Position numbers and translations under genes: made by a program. DNA of 64,000 bases from Neobacillus driksii. GTDB taxonomy: Bacteria; Bacillota; Bacilli; Bacillales; Cytobacillaceae. Positions 54,460 to 63,694 of the stretch are shown piece by piece. Location: assembly GCF_013409995.1 (NCBI RefSeq), contig NZ_JACCBX010000002.1:534042-598041 (forward strand), read 5' to 3'. Numbering within the stretch: position 1 is the stretch's first letter; each line of letters begins with the position of its first letter. The notes under the pieces are model-generated. The model was not told where the DNA came from. It saw only the letters and a program-made list of their open reading frames with translations, and searched no databases.

Positions 54460-54930
54460 ATGAATTCTATTGATTTAATTATTTTAAACTTTAATGAAAT
54501 AAGGAGAAGAAGCATTAAAGTCTGGACATCCATTCCTGATGATAAACTCCATTGGAAGCCAGATGGTGAGGCAATGAATTGCCTGGAAATGGTTAGACAT
54601 GTACTAGAAAGTGAACATTACTATCACTTAGCAATTAAAAATAGAGGGAGTTTGTCCGTTTTCAATTCTCCTTTCGAAAATCGTCCATTTACCTCAGTAA
54701 ATGCCGAATTGGAATATGCAGAACCTTATAGAAAAGCGTTCATAGATACAATCAAGTCATTTTCTGAAGAAGACTTAGAAAATATAAAGATTGACCGCTC
54801 TGATTCAGGTTACATAAGAGATTTAGGCGACATGTTATTACGTGTTGGCTATCATGAATCTATTCATACGGGTCAGTTATTGGATTATTTGAGAACAGCA
54901 GGTGTTCCAAGAGTCCGTATCTGGGATTAA
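54460..54930 (+). CDS. DinB-family protein
   Basis: 156 residues starting MNSIDLIILNFNEIRRRSIK, GGAGG upstream. Four-helix DinB fold with metal-binding His in MVRHVLESEHYYH and GYHESIHTGQLLDYLR. DinB-fold enzymes include thiol transferases acting with bacillithiol or mycothiol, so a detoxifying role is possible. Its promoter has a TetR-type operator. Confidence 0.9.
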   Translation: MNSIDLIILNFNEIRRRSIKVWTSIPDDKLHWKPDGEAMNCLEMVRHVLESEHYYHLAIKNRGSLSVFNSPFENRPFTSVNAELEYAEPYRKAFIDTIKSFSEEDLENIKIDRSDSGYIRDLGDMLLRVGYHESIHTGQLLDYLRTAGVPRVRIWD

Positions 54931-55129
54931 TCCACTCCGATGGTGCTAACACAATAGTGATGCACCTTTTTTATTTCACAGATTAGTTCTGAATCACTGT
55001 TCATGTTTGCCCTATTTCTTGTTTTGAATCTTCAGTCGGATAAGCTCTCGAGTAATAATTATATTTACTTTAGTCGCAATTTGGTTTAAATATAACTTAA
55101 AGGGAGATTATTTTTCCCCTTCTTTCTTA

Positions 55130-55228
55130 AACTATCCTGCACGTTACTTCAAGAAGAAAGTGCGTTCCTTCGCTATCGAAGCATCGCACCCGTTACTTTA
55201 AGTACATTTCTTCACAATTTCTTTGAAA
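55130..55228 (+). repeat. Composite hairpin repeat, copy 22
   Basis: Left arm AAACTATCCTGCACGTTACT, core GTGCGTTCCTTCG-CTAT-CGAAGCATCGCAC, right arm ACCCGTTACTTTAAGTACAT and TTCTTCACAATT. Confidence 0.88.
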
Positions 55229-55342
55229 GGAACAAGAAAATATCGATGTTACTGCTGTTCATAACCCCTTATTATTTGAATAGTTGAAATATTCTTTACT
55301 GATCATTCTAAAAATGATAAAATTTTAAAAAAAGGGGGGGAA

Positions 55343-55917
55343 ATGGCTAGACACAAAGAATTTGATGAAGCCGAGGTTTTACGAAAAGCAATGGTGCTTT
55401 TTTGGCGAAATGGATATGAAAAAACGTCTATGCAAGATTTAGTAGACTATAAGCACATACACCGTCGAATTATTTATGACACATTTGGTGATAAACAGAC
55501 GTTGTTTCTGCGAGCTCTACAACTCTTCGAAGAAATATTCGAAATAAGAATGGAACAACAAATTAAACCTATTAATTCAGTCAAGTTAGCGATAAGAAGA
55601 TTATTTGAAATGGTGGTTTTTCGGATGAAGAATAACCCCCAGGATATTTAATTGTAAATACAGCTGTAGAATTAACCTTACATGACCAAGAAGTTGCTGA
55701 CAGGATTAGTAAAAGCTTTAGTAAGACAGAATCAGTTATATACGAACTACTATTGCAGGGGCAAATAAGTGAATAAATATCCGATCAACTTGATATAGAA
55801 AAAATATCTGAATTTATTCATAATTCACTTATTGGGGTAAGAGTATTAGCCAAAACAACGAAAGATAAAGAGATACTTCAAAACATCATTGATTCGACTT
55901 TAGCGGTATTAGATTAA
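55343..55917 (+). pseudogene. TetR-family regulator gene, frameshift and stop
   Basis: First frame MARHKEFDEAEVLRKAMVLF to KNNPQDI holds a complete TetR helix-turn-helix (SMQDLVDYKHIHRRIIYDTF). After a run of five C the frame shifts; the rest (LIVNTAVELTLHDQEVADRI to NIIDSTLAVLD) continues in another frame and has an in-frame TAA after QGQISE. Clear paralogue of the intact TetR at 61492 (MARSKEFEE, GIHRRSLYDTFGDK). The DNA-binding part could still be made but lacks its ligand domain. Confidence 0.88.
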
Positions 55918-55924
55918 CATTTTT

Positions 55925-55938
55925 AGAATGAACGTTCT
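55925..55938. promoter_or_regulatory. TetR-type palindrome before the thioesterase gene
   Basis: AGAATGAACGTTCT, flanked by T/A to give a longer dyad; related to the 54406 and 61331 sites. Lies 40 bases before the thioesterase start, right after the broken TetR gene. Confidence 0.6.
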
Positions 55939-55978
55939 AGTACAATCTTTTTTATTTTTAATATGGAGGGTGAAAAGA

Positions 55979-56425
55979 ATGAATCATTTAGAGTTTTTGA
56001 AGAAAATGGCAAAGGGCGAAATACCTGGTTCGCCGGCTGCAGAGGTAATCGGTTTTCACATAACAGATGTTGAGGAAGGGAAGGTTGTGGTCGAAATGGA
56101 TGCAACAGAAAGATTACACAATCCGATCGGTACACTACATGGAGGGATTTTATGTGACATATCCGATGCCGCTATGGGCTATGCATTTGTAACTACATTA
56201 GCTGAGGACGAACTTTTTACGACGATCGAAATTAAATTAAATTTCCTAAAACCTATTTTTAAATCTAGACTTCGAGCTGTGGGAAAATTAATAAAAAAAG
56301 GTTCATCAATCGGATTACTGGAGTGTCATGTATATGATGAAAAACAAAGTCTTGTGGCACATTCTACAAGTACATGTATGATTTTAAAGGGTAATTCTGC
56401 CGGAAAAAGATTGAAAATAGAATAA
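55979..56425 (+). CDS. PaaI-family hotdog thioesterase
   Basis: 148 residues starting MNHLEFLKKMAKGEIPGSPA, GGAGGG upstream. Hotdog motif HNPIGTLHGGILCDISDAAMGYA carries HGG and the catalytic Asp; TTIEIKLNFLKP is the following strand. Hydrolyses acyl-CoA thioesters. It follows the TetR remnant and precedes an MFS exporter, likely co-regulated by TetR. Confidence 0.9.
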   Translation: MNHLEFLKKMAKGEIPGSPAAEVIGFHITDVEEGKVVVEMDATERLHNPIGTLHGGILCDISDAAMGYAFVTTLAEDELFTTIEIKLNFLKPIFKSRLRAVGKLIKKGSSIGLLECHVYDEKQSLVAHSTSTCMILKGNSAGKRLKIE

Positions 56426-56552
56426 TATAACTAATCTCTTGTAAAAAGAAAGTCCATTCAAAGTAAGGTCCATAAAGGTTTAGCTATCATTTAGCTTGTA
56501 GTACGATGTAAAGTTCATTTTTACCAATTTTAATAAGGTTAGGTGGGAACAA

Positions 56553-57923
56553 ATGCCTTCTATTCTAACGGCTCCTTCCAAAATGGAAAGCACGGTGCAA
56601 TTACAAGAGAATAAACTCATTTTAATATGGAGTGTTACCACTTTGCTTGTTGTAATGAATACAACCATGTTTAATGTTGCATTACCCTTTATACTTAGAG
56701 ACTTATCCTTAAGTTCATCCTTGGGCTCATGGCTGGTATCAGGTTATTCCATCATGTTTGCCATTTCAACGTTAACTTTTGGTCGCCTATCTGATTTTGT
56801 TCCCCTCTCAAGTCTTTTACTCCATGGAATTTGCCTATTAGGAATATCATCAGTCATCGGTTTCTTTTCAACTAATTTTTTTATCCTATTAGGAGTTAGA
56901 ATTCTTCAAGCAGCTGGAGCAGGAGCCGTTATGGGATTAAGTATGATCATGGCTGGGCGGTATATCCCTCTATCAAGGCGTGGAAAAGCGATGGCGATTA
57001 TTGCTTCAGCTGCCTCTTTGGCATTTGGGTTAGGTCCTGTACTAGGGGGAGTGATTACTCAATACTTAGGATGGAATTATCTTTTCGTTGTCACTATTTT
57101 TTCTGTCCTGTCTATGCCTTTCTTCCTAAAGTTATTGCCTAATGAGGTGATTAAAAAAGGTCATTTCGATTTATTCGGTGCTATTCTTACTGGGCTTAGT
57201 GTAACAGGTCTGTTACTTTTTCTATCTACATTTTCGTATGGGATACTATTAGGAACAGTCGTTCTTTTTGCGGTATGTTGGAAATATCTTAATAAGACGG
57301 AAGAACCGTTTATTCCGCTAATCCTACTTAGAAATAAGCAATACACAAAGCTCCTTCTTATTAATTGTTCTGCTTTTTTCATTAACTTTTCACTTCTGTT
57401 TTTAATGCCTATTATTCTCACAACTGTATTCGGTAAAGAACCAGCAGAGCTAGGACTGATGATTTTTCCAGGTGCCATTATCGCCATGGTTGCTGGCATA
57501 TATATAGGAAGATTCATTGACCGTTTTGGGAATGCACCCTTAATTATTTTTGGACAGTTATTGTTATTAAGTGCCTCAATCTTATTTGCATGGTTCTCTT
57601 CTGCAAATCCCTATTTTATCCTTTTCATTTATATGTTTGCTAGCGTTGGCTTTACGGCAATTTCTTCGAGTATTTCAAACCAGATAACAAGGATCTTACC
57701 CATCAATCAAATTGGTTCGGGTATTGGAATCGGACAATTAATGCAATTTTTCGGTGCGGGTCTCGGAGTGACTATTTCTGGATTACTCATAACCATTCAA
57801 GAAGGTTTAACTTTGGAAACGGTTTATAGAAATATTTTTATTTGCTTTTCGATTATTAACATTATGACTGGTTTCATATACGTCTTCTATCTTCGTAGAG
57901 CTAGGTTAAAGGAGCAAAGTTAA
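56553..57923 (+). CDS. MFS drug exporter (DHA2-like)
   Basis: 456 residues, about 14 membrane segments. Motif A variant FGRLSDFVPLSS, antiporter motif C LAFGLGPVLGGVITQYLGW, and MNTTMFNVALPFILRDL at the start fit the TetK/LmrB/EmrB group. Probably exports a drug or toxic compound with proton exchange. AGGTGGG precedes the ATG. Follows the thioesterase gene. Confidence 0.9.
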   Translation: MPSILTAPSKMESTVQLQENKLILIWSVTTLLVVMNTTMFNVALPFILRDLSLSSSLGSWLVSGYSIMFAISTLTFGRLSDFVPLSSLLLHGICLLGISSVIGFFSTNFFILLGVRILQAAGAGAVMGLSMIMAGRYIPLSRRGKAMAIIASAASLAFGLGPVLGGVITQYLGWNYLFVVTIFSVLSMPFFLKLLPNEVIKKGHFDLFGAILTGLSVTGLLLFLSTFSYGILLGTVVLFAVCWKYLNKTEEPFIPLILLRNKQYTKLLLINCSAFFINFSLLFLMPIILTTVFGKEPAELGLMIFPGAIIAMVAGIYIGRFIDRFGNAPLIIFGQLLLLSASILFAWFSSANPYFILFIYMFASVGFTAISSSISNQITRILPINQIGSGIGIGQLMQFFGAGLGVTISGLLITIQEGLTLETVYRNIFICFSIINIMTGFIYVFYLRRARLKEQS

Positions 57924-58044
57924 ATTCTTCATCGATTGAATAGAAATAGGACTTCCATAATAGGTTTCCAGCACTCTTTCAAGGGTGCTGTTTTATTTCC
58001 AAAGAAGGTCAATAAAATAATTTTTTCAGTTGTGAGTCATCTTA

Positions 58045-58125
58045 TAATTGAACTTCCCCGTTTGCGAAATAAAAAGCTACCCTATTGGTAGCTGGAACTA
58101 TAAAAGGAAAGCATCTTATAGTTTA
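58045..58125 (+). repeat. Composite hairpin repeat, copy 23 (partial), and terminator
   Basis: Left arm GAACTTCCCCGTTTGCGAAA, core AAAGCTACC-CTATT-GGTAGCT. Serves as terminator between the MFS gene and the quinone reductase gene. Confidence 0.65.
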
Positions 58126-58156
58126 CAAGAGTTCTTCCACTTACTTAAATTTTAGA

Positions 58157-59155
58157 TTAAAAGGTTACAATAACTTTGCCTTGTGAGTGTCCAGTAGAAA
58201 CTTTTATTAATGCTTTGTTAATGTCATTAAAATTATAAGTTGAATCAATAGAGGGCGTGATATTTTCCTTTTCAACAAGGTTAGTGATTCTTTGTAACTG
58301 ACTGCCATTGGCTTGAACGAATAAAAAGTGATATTCATTTTTATGTTTACGTGCTAAAGAATCTACACGAGCACCCACTAAACCAAACAATAGTTTTTTC
58401 CACACTGGAAAATTATTTTCAACCGCAAAGCGATAATTAGGTACGGCTTTTAATGATACTAATTTCCCTTGAGGCTTTAATATACCAAGTTCTGCTTTTA
58501 TCTCTTTTGCTCCCAAGGTGTCAATAACATAATCTATATCAGATAAAATGTTGGCATAGTTTTCCTCATGGTAATTTATGAATTTATCAGCGCCAATCGA
58601 CATTGTACGGGATCTACCTCTTTCACTGCCGCTTGTTATAACATATAACCCCATTGATTTGGCGATGGGGATTGCCATAGCACCAAAGCCTCCGGTTCCT
58701 CCAGGGATAAATAGCTTTTTGTTAGGCTGAGCATTGAGTACATCATTTAATGCTTGATAAGCAGTCAAAGCAGTGAGAGGAACAGCTGCTGCTTCAATAA
58801 AGGATAGATTTTTAGGCATTATGGATATAGCATCTTCATTGACGACCGCATATTCAGCAAAAGCTCCAATTTGATTAACTGGCAACCTCGTATAAATGTG
58901 GTCACCAACGTGGAAGTTCTTAACATCTTTTCCAACAGCCTCAATAACTCCAGATAGTTCATTTCCTAAAGTTAATGGTAAATCATAATCAGAAATCATT
59001 CGAATACTTCCATTTAAAATAAGGATATCTAATGGATTAACACCTGCTGCTTTTACTTTAACGAGTACCTCCCGGCTATTAAATTCTGGAATTTTAACAT
59101 CATTCAATTCCACTTGAACTTCTTTTGAATATTTCTGCATTTGAGCAGCTCTCAT
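58157..59155 (-). CDS. Quinone oxidoreductase-like NADPH-dependent enzyme (MDR family)
   Basis: 332 residues starting MRAAQMQKYSKEVQVELNDV, AGAGG eight bases upstream. GroES-like N-domain (VKVKAAGVNPLDILI, LGNELSGVIEAVG) and Rossmann loop FIPGGTGGFGAMAIPIA. No zinc-ligand Cys, so it belongs to the zinc-independent quinone/enone reductases. Downstream of an old yellow enzyme and an SDR, forming an electrophile-detoxifying cluster. Confidence 0.9.
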   Translation of the reverse strand: MRAAQMQKYSKEVQVELNDVKIPEFNSREVLVKVKAAGVNPLDILILNGSIRMISDYDLPLTLGNELSGVIEAVGKDVKNFHVGDHIYTRLPVNQIGAFAEYAVVNEDAISIMPKNLSFIEAAAVPLTALTAYQALNDVLNAQPNKKLFIPGGTGGFGAMAIPIAKSMGLYVITSGSERGRSRTMSIGADKFINYHEENYANILSDIDYVIDTLGAKEIKAELGILKPQGKLVSLKAVPNYRFAVENNFPVWKKLLFGLVGARVDSLARKHKNEYHFLFVQANGSQLQRITNLVEKENITPSIDSTYNFNDINKALIKVSTGHSQGKVIVTF

Positions 59156-59253
59156 TTTTTCATCCTCTTCCTCTACAATTTTTTGGTGCTTTTTCCTATA
59201 AAATGGCGTACAATTTTTCAGTTGTACGCCATTCTTCACCTTATAAGCTATAC

Positions 59254-60336
59254 TTACCCCTCTTGAGATTTTAATTCTTTCATGGTAGGATAATCCGTAT
59301 AACCCATGCTTCCGTTACCACCAAAGAATGTTGTACGGTCTGCTTCATTCAAAGGAACCCCATTTTTGAGACGTTCTACTAAATCCGGATTAGCTAATGA
59401 CCATACACCAACTGGTACCATATCTGCAACGCCATTATCAATATCTACACTAATATTTTCTAGAGCTCGACCAGCTCGATTGACTAATAATGGATTGGAC
59501 CAAAGTGAACGAATTTTATGGAGCAGTGTTTCGTTTCCTACATGCATAACATGAAGGTAAGCCAAATTGAATTGAGCTAATTCTTTTACAAGATGGAGAT
59601 AAACTTCAGGACCTTGTTCACCTTCTTCAATTCCACCAAGAGGTACCCCTGGTGAGATACGAAATCCCGTTCTTTCTGCTCCAATTTCTTCAACGATTGC
59701 TTTCGTTATTTCGATAGCAAAGCGAGCACGATTTTCTATTGATCCGCCGTATTTATCCGTTCGTTTATTAGAATTTTCACCGATAAATTGATGAATTAGA
59801 TAACCATTTGCTCCATGAATTTCAACACCATCAGCTCCTGCTTCAATAGCTGCAGATGCTGCTTTTCGGAAGTCTGCAATTGTCGTTTGAATATCTTCTT
59901 CACTTAACTCGCGGGGAACGGGTATTTCCTGCATCCCTTTAGCAGTAAACATTTCTACTCCAGGTGCGATGTCAGATGGTGCAACTGCTTGACGATGATG
60001 TGGTGTATTGTCAGGGTGCGACATACGACCGACATGCATTAATTGGATATACATAAATCCACCTGCTTCATGCACAGCATCCGTAACCTTTTTCCACCCT
60101 TTAATATGCCTTTCAGTATAGATGCCAGGTGACCATAAATAGCCTTGTCCATCATCAGAAGGTTGTGTACCTTCACTAATAATTAATCCCATTGATGCTC
60201 TTTGAGCATAATAAAGGGAACTTAGTTCTCCTGGTGTACCATCTTCTTGCGCCCTACTACGTGTCATTGGTGCCATCGCTAAGTGATGAGGTAATACCAA
60301 ATTTCCAATTTTCATTTTGCTCCACAATTTATCCAT
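59254..60336 (-). CDS. Old yellow enzyme-family NADH:flavin oxidoreductase
   Basis: 360 residues. FMN-binding TIM barrel with LAMAPMTRSRA, the substrate His pair in GVEIHGANGYLIHQF, and FRISPG with FNLAYLHVMHVG. Matches the NemA/OYE group that reduces enones, nitro compounds and N-ethylmaleimide. Between an SDR and a quinone reductase on the same strand; all probably TetR-controlled. Confidence 0.92.
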   Translation of the reverse strand: MDKLWSKMKIGNLVLPHHLAMAPMTRSRAQEDGTPGELSSLYYAQRASMGLIISEGTQPSDDGQGYLWSPGIYTERHIKGWKKVTDAVHEAGGFMYIQLMHVGRMSHPDNTPHHRQAVAPSDIAPGVEMFTAKGMQEIPVPRELSEEDIQTTIADFRKAASAAIEAGADGVEIHGANGYLIHQFIGENSNKRTDKYGGSIENRARFAIEITKAIVEEIGAERTGFRISPGVPLGGIEEGEQGPEVYLHLVKELAQFNLAYLHVMHVGNETLLHKIRSLWSNPLLVNRAGRALENISVDIDNGVADMVPVGVWSLANPDLVERLKNGVPLNEADRTTFFGGNGSMGYTDYPTMKELKSQEG

Positions 60337-60435
60337 TTTTGTACACTCCTCTTCAAATTATGTTCCCCGGTGTATACGGTGTCCTTTTACCTTTTGTTTG
60401 AAATCTTGGACCAATCACTGTATTAGTAATTTGTA

Positions 60436-61134
60436 TTAGGAGAGATGTGGGTATATCGCAGATACACCACCAGCAAAAACTCTTTGGATATTTCGACTCA
60501 CGTCATCAGCAACAATTTCAAAACTGTCGGATTCTAATCCATCAACAGCAATTTTTGCGATATCCTTAGGGTTGGATTTGGGAACTTCTAAGCTCGATGT
60601 CATACCTGTCTCCATGAAGCCTACATGTAATCCAGCTACTCTCACATTTTGAGGATAGAGATTTATACGTAGGTCGTTTGTCAATGCCCACTCTGCCGCC
60701 TTTGCAGCTGTATAAGCGCCAACAGTTCCCAAACTGACCCAAGATAATGCGGAAAGAATATTCAGAATCGTTCCTCCCCCATTTTTTGCTAAAATCGGTG
60801 CGAAAGTTCGTACCATGGAAAGTGTGCCAAAGAAATGGGTATTAAACTCCAAATGTATTTTATCGAGATCACCATCAATCAAAGAAGCACCTGTAGACGA
60901 TCCTGCATTGTTAATCAAAAGCGTAAGATCCTTAGCGACCATAGCGGCTGCAGCTACCTCTTGAGGGTTGGTAATATCAAGCTTCACAGGAATTACACCG
61001 GGAATGTCAATGGACTCCGGATTTCTTGCACCGGCATAAACCTTAGCCCCTCTGGATAGAAGTTCAAGTGCTAAATGGCGTCCAAAACCTCGGTTCGCTC
61101 CGGTTACAAATACGACTTGTTCAGAAATTTTCAT
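60436..61134 (-). CDS. Short-chain dehydrogenase/reductase
   Basis: 232 residues. TGANRGFG cofactor motif, NNAGSS, and AYTAAKAAE catalytic Tyr/Lys. RNPESIDIPGVIPVKLDIT resembles the SDR-type carbonyl reductases often beside TetR. First gene of SDR-OYE-QOR; its upstream region holds three tandem operator-bearing repeats (61250-61460), pointing to tight TetR control. Confidence 0.9.
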   Translation of the reverse strand: MKISEQVVFVTGANRGFGRHLALELLSRGAKVYAGARNPESIDIPGVIPVKLDITNPQEVAAAAMVAKDLTLLINNAGSSTGASLIDGDLDKIHLEFNTHFFGTLSMVRTFAPILAKNGGGTILNILSALSWVSLGTVGAYTAAKAAEWALTNDLRINLYPQNVRVAGLHVGFMETGMTSSLEVPKSNPKDIAKIAVDGLESDSFEIVADDVSRNIQRVFAGGVSAIYPHLS

Positions 61135-61249
61135 TTTTATGTGCTCCTTTTAATATTTATTTTGGTACAACAAAATGTCTTACTCCTCAAAACTACGCAA
61201 GTAACGATTTCCTTAAGGAGAAGTTTTGGGCATAGGCAAGTCTTGCTAT

Positions 61250-61460
61250 ATGGGAATGGTCATTCTAAAAAGTACAAAGGAATGATCCCTTCATTTGAGA
61301 AATTTTTAAGTAAGGCAAAAATCATATACAAGAACGATCATTCTAAAAAACACAAAAGAAAAATCCCTTCATGGAGAGAGCTTAAGCAAGGCAAGAATCA
61401 TATATGAGAACAATCATTCTAAAAAATACATAAGCAATGATATCTTCATAGGAGAAAGCT
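61250..61460. repeat. Three tandem 77-bp repeats, each with a TetR-type operator
   Basis: Units share GAACGATCATTCTAAAAA, then ACAAA or CAAAA, ATCCCTTCAT, GAGA, AAG(T/C)AAGGCAA and AATCATATA. Palindromic cores lie at 61254-61265 (GAATGGTCATTC), 61331-61344 (AGAACGATCATTCT) and 61407-61420 (AGAACAATCATTCT), spaced 76-79 bases. Located upstream of the SDR-OYE-QOR genes and after the end of the tetR gene. Confidence 0.8.
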
Positions 61461-61491
61461 TTACTACAGTTCAAACTTTCTCTTATAGGAA

Positions 61492-62070
61492 CTATTTATC
61501 TAAAAGTTTTATCGATAAATTGGCTATACGGTGTAATTTTTCTTTGGGAATGGAGGTTCTTGTCATTACCCTTAACCCAACACACACAGTATGCAGATGT
61601 TCCGCCAGTTCGCCGGCATCATACTCTGAAGCAAATTCTCCCTCCTCTTGCCCCCACAGAATAATATCCTTGAGTAGCTGCTCTGATAGTGTGAACGATT
61701 CAGTGGACTTTGAATCCACATCAGCATCGCGCATTGCCAATTCCACCGCCGAATTCACCATTAAACAGCCTGAAGGAGAGTTTTCTTCACCATATATCAT
61801 GAAACTAAAAATAAACTGAAGAGCTTCCGCTGCATTCTTGGAGCGTTTAACTTCTCCCGTAAGATCAGCACTGACTTTATCGCGAAATCGATCCATAGCT
61901 TTCAAAAACAGCGTATGTTTGTCGCCAAATGTATCATACAAACTTCTGCGATGGATTCCCATATGCTCGACCAGATCGGTCATGGATGTCTTCTCATAAC
62001 CTTGTTCCCAAAAGAGCTTCATCGCCTTGTCTAATACTACGTTCTCTTCGAATTCTTTACTTCTTGCCAT
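61492..62070 (-). CDS. TetR-family repressor
   Basis: 192 residues starting MARSKEFEENVVLDKAMKLF. Helix-turn-helix SMTDLVEHMGIHRRSLYDTFG; C-terminal domain with SPSGCLMVNSAVEL, the TetR_C group with a Cys that could react with electrophiles. GGAGGA before the ATG. Controls, by position, the SDR-OYE-QOR genes through the tandem sites at 61250; the broken paralogue is at 55343. The start-side region contains GAACGAACG, possibly its own operator. Confidence 0.92.
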   Translation of the reverse strand: MARSKEFEENVVLDKAMKLFWEQGYEKTSMTDLVEHMGIHRRSLYDTFGDKHTLFLKAMDRFRDKVSADLTGEVKRSKNAAEALQFIFSFMIYGEENSPSGCLMVNSAVELAMRDADVDSKSTESFTLSEQLLKDIILWGQEEGEFASEYDAGELAEHLHTVCVGLRVMTRTSIPKEKLHRIANLSIKLLDK

Positions 62071-62334
62071 TCTATTATCCTCCTCCCATAGTCACTATAA
62101 CATATTGAGAACGAACGATAAAGAAAGTAATCTCGTAATAATTATTCCAAATATTATCAAATGTAGTGAAACTACTTATAGCTCAAATAAGGAAACTCCA
62201 CAATCTCTTCTACATTTTATCTGTCAGCATAACCTAAATCGCTTGATCATATGGTCCCAAGAATCTTACCAAAGACTGATTTTTAAAAAGAAAATACTTT
62301 TGTGTAATAAAAAAACTGTTTTTTTCTGTGTAAT

Positions 62335-62472
62335 TTAAGAAATTTGATTTTTGTGATTTAGAAGGAAGGGCATTTTTTTATTGGTATCAAAATCAAAACC
62401 CGACTCGTCGTTTGAATTTACATAAACAGCACCACAAATTGGCGCACAGGATATAAGTAAGAAAGTAGTCAT
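62335..62472 (-). CDS. Possible small exported peptide
   Basis: 45 residues, MTTFLLISCAPICGAVYVNS then NDESGFDFDTNKK; short hydrophobic start with two Cys. AGGTGAT lies six bases before the ATG. No family; may be a truncated gene start. Confidence 0.35.
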   Translation of the reverse strand: MTTFLLISCAPICGAVYVNSNDESGFDFDTNKKMPFLLNHKNQIS

Positions 62473-62514
62473 AGTTCTATCACCTAAACATTTTTAGGAG
62501 TATTATTCCCATTC

Positions 62515-62565
62515 CTTATTCAACTAAACAGCACCTTTAGTTCAACAAGATTAAAGCTGTATTGT
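62515..62565 (+). repeat. Composite hairpin repeat, copy 24 (partial)
   Basis: Left arm TTCAACTAAACAGCACCTTT, AGTTCAACAAG, then AAAGCTGTATTG; arms merged. Confidence 0.75.
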
Positions 62566-62594
62566 CAAACCTACTGTAATTAAATGAAAAATTT

Positions 62595-62894
62595 GTGAAT
62601 CTGGAGAAAAAACTCTTTTCAATTTCGCTTTTAATTGATACAATTCCTATTAATAAGGTAGGAATAGTAGGTGTTTCGGGAATGTCTTTGTATGAGAAAT
62701 TACCAAGTGATTTTTTGATTCAATTTTATTATGAAGTGCAAAAAATGATTTCAAAAGGATTAGTTTCTAAAAATATGTACTATGAATTAGGACTAATAAT
62801 TGCAGCTACATCAAAAAGAGGGATACTATTGGATAAGCCAAAAGATTTTAAACAGCACATTGTCCACGAATTATTAATGGAATTAAGTAACTAG
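62595..62894 (+). CDS. Hypothetical protein
   Basis: 99 residues from GTG (MNLEKKLFSISLLIDTIPIN), mostly helical, ending HIVHELLMELSN. No family recognised and no clear ribosome binding site, being preceded directly by repeat copy 24. May be truncated at the 5' end. Confidence 0.5.
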   Translation: MNLEKKLFSISLLIDTIPINKVGIVGVSGMSLYEKLPSDFLIQFYYEVQKMISKGLVSKNMYYELGLIIAATSKRGILLDKPKDFKQHIVHELLMELSN

Positions 62895-62944
62895 AATTCC
62901 GCCGTGATTGAATAAATAGTTAATCGTAAGAAGTCTTTCATTAA

Positions 62945-63015
62945 ACAAACAAAAAGCCGCTGATAAAAATCAGTGGCTTTCTTCAACTAAAGCTACCCGT
63001 TAGTTGCAGAAGAAG
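62945..63015 (+). repeat. Composite hairpin repeat, copy 25
   Basis: Core AAAGCCGCTGA-TAAAAA-TCAGTGGCTTT then left-type arm CTTCAACTAAAGCTACCCGT and TAGTTGCAGAAG. Confidence 0.85.
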
Positions 63016-63185
63016 TTTTATTTAATTCTCTTGTTGCTTTTTCTGATTGAAAGTATAGTAAATTCGCTATAAGGGGGAGCGTCAGGAAAATGCAGATTTA
63101 CAACGTTAAGGAAGTTTCAATATAAAAAAACCTAATTTTTCAGCATTAAATGAGAAATTAGGTTTTTTCATTAATAGAAAAAGAT
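63016..63185. other. Intergenic region with stranded ribosome binding site and terminator
   Basis: AGGGGGAGC then, after a spacer, an ATG reads only MQIYNVKEVSI and stops (63090-63125); a terminator CCTAATTT / AAATTAGG with T-run follows (63126-63170). Looks like a gene reduced to its first codons, or a leader. Confidence 0.4.
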
Positions 63186-63694
63186 TTATAAGTATTTATC
63201 ACTAATCACGTTCATATGGTGTAACTCGTGCCCGGCAATGCCATATGCAATGGTACCTATCGAAACAGGGCTGTTCATTACAGTTCCATTACGAACCCAC
63301 GCTGCATCATCAATGGTTGAAATAAGGCTTAACGTGTTGGAGCGTACCGTGTCTATACCAGCTAGTAACTGCTCCCAGGATAATTTGTTGAAGTTTGCCG
63401 CAGAAACGTATTGATCCTGATCCATTGCTGGGAGTGGTGCACTTTCATTTCGTGCAATGGCAAGCATTCGATACGACATCACACGTTCCGAGTCGGTCAT
63501 ATGCCCGATCACTTCTTTTAAAGTCCATTTCCCTGGTGCGTACGCCTTCCTTGATGACTCCTCTGATACGCTGCTTAACAGGGTAATGGTCTTAGTTGGT
63601 TGCAACTAAGTATTTCTTCAATATCTCCATCTGGCACTAGACTGACATACCTATAATGCTCTGGATTTTCAATAAATAATGGCCGTGGACGCAC
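63186..63694 (-). pseudogene. DinB/YfiT-like metal-dependent hydrolase gene with frameshift
   Basis: The expected start, GTG with GAGGAGG upstream, reads MRPRPLFIENPEHYRYVSLV to GDIEEIL, then loses frame near 63606. The rest, from LQPTKTITLLSSVSEES through APGKWTLKEVIGHMTDSERV to GHELHHMNVISDKYL, is a complete DinB/YfiT-type domain with metal His residues (GHMTDSE, GHELHHM). One base is missing at the junction. A TTG at 63605 could start a shortened protein. Confidence 0.82.
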
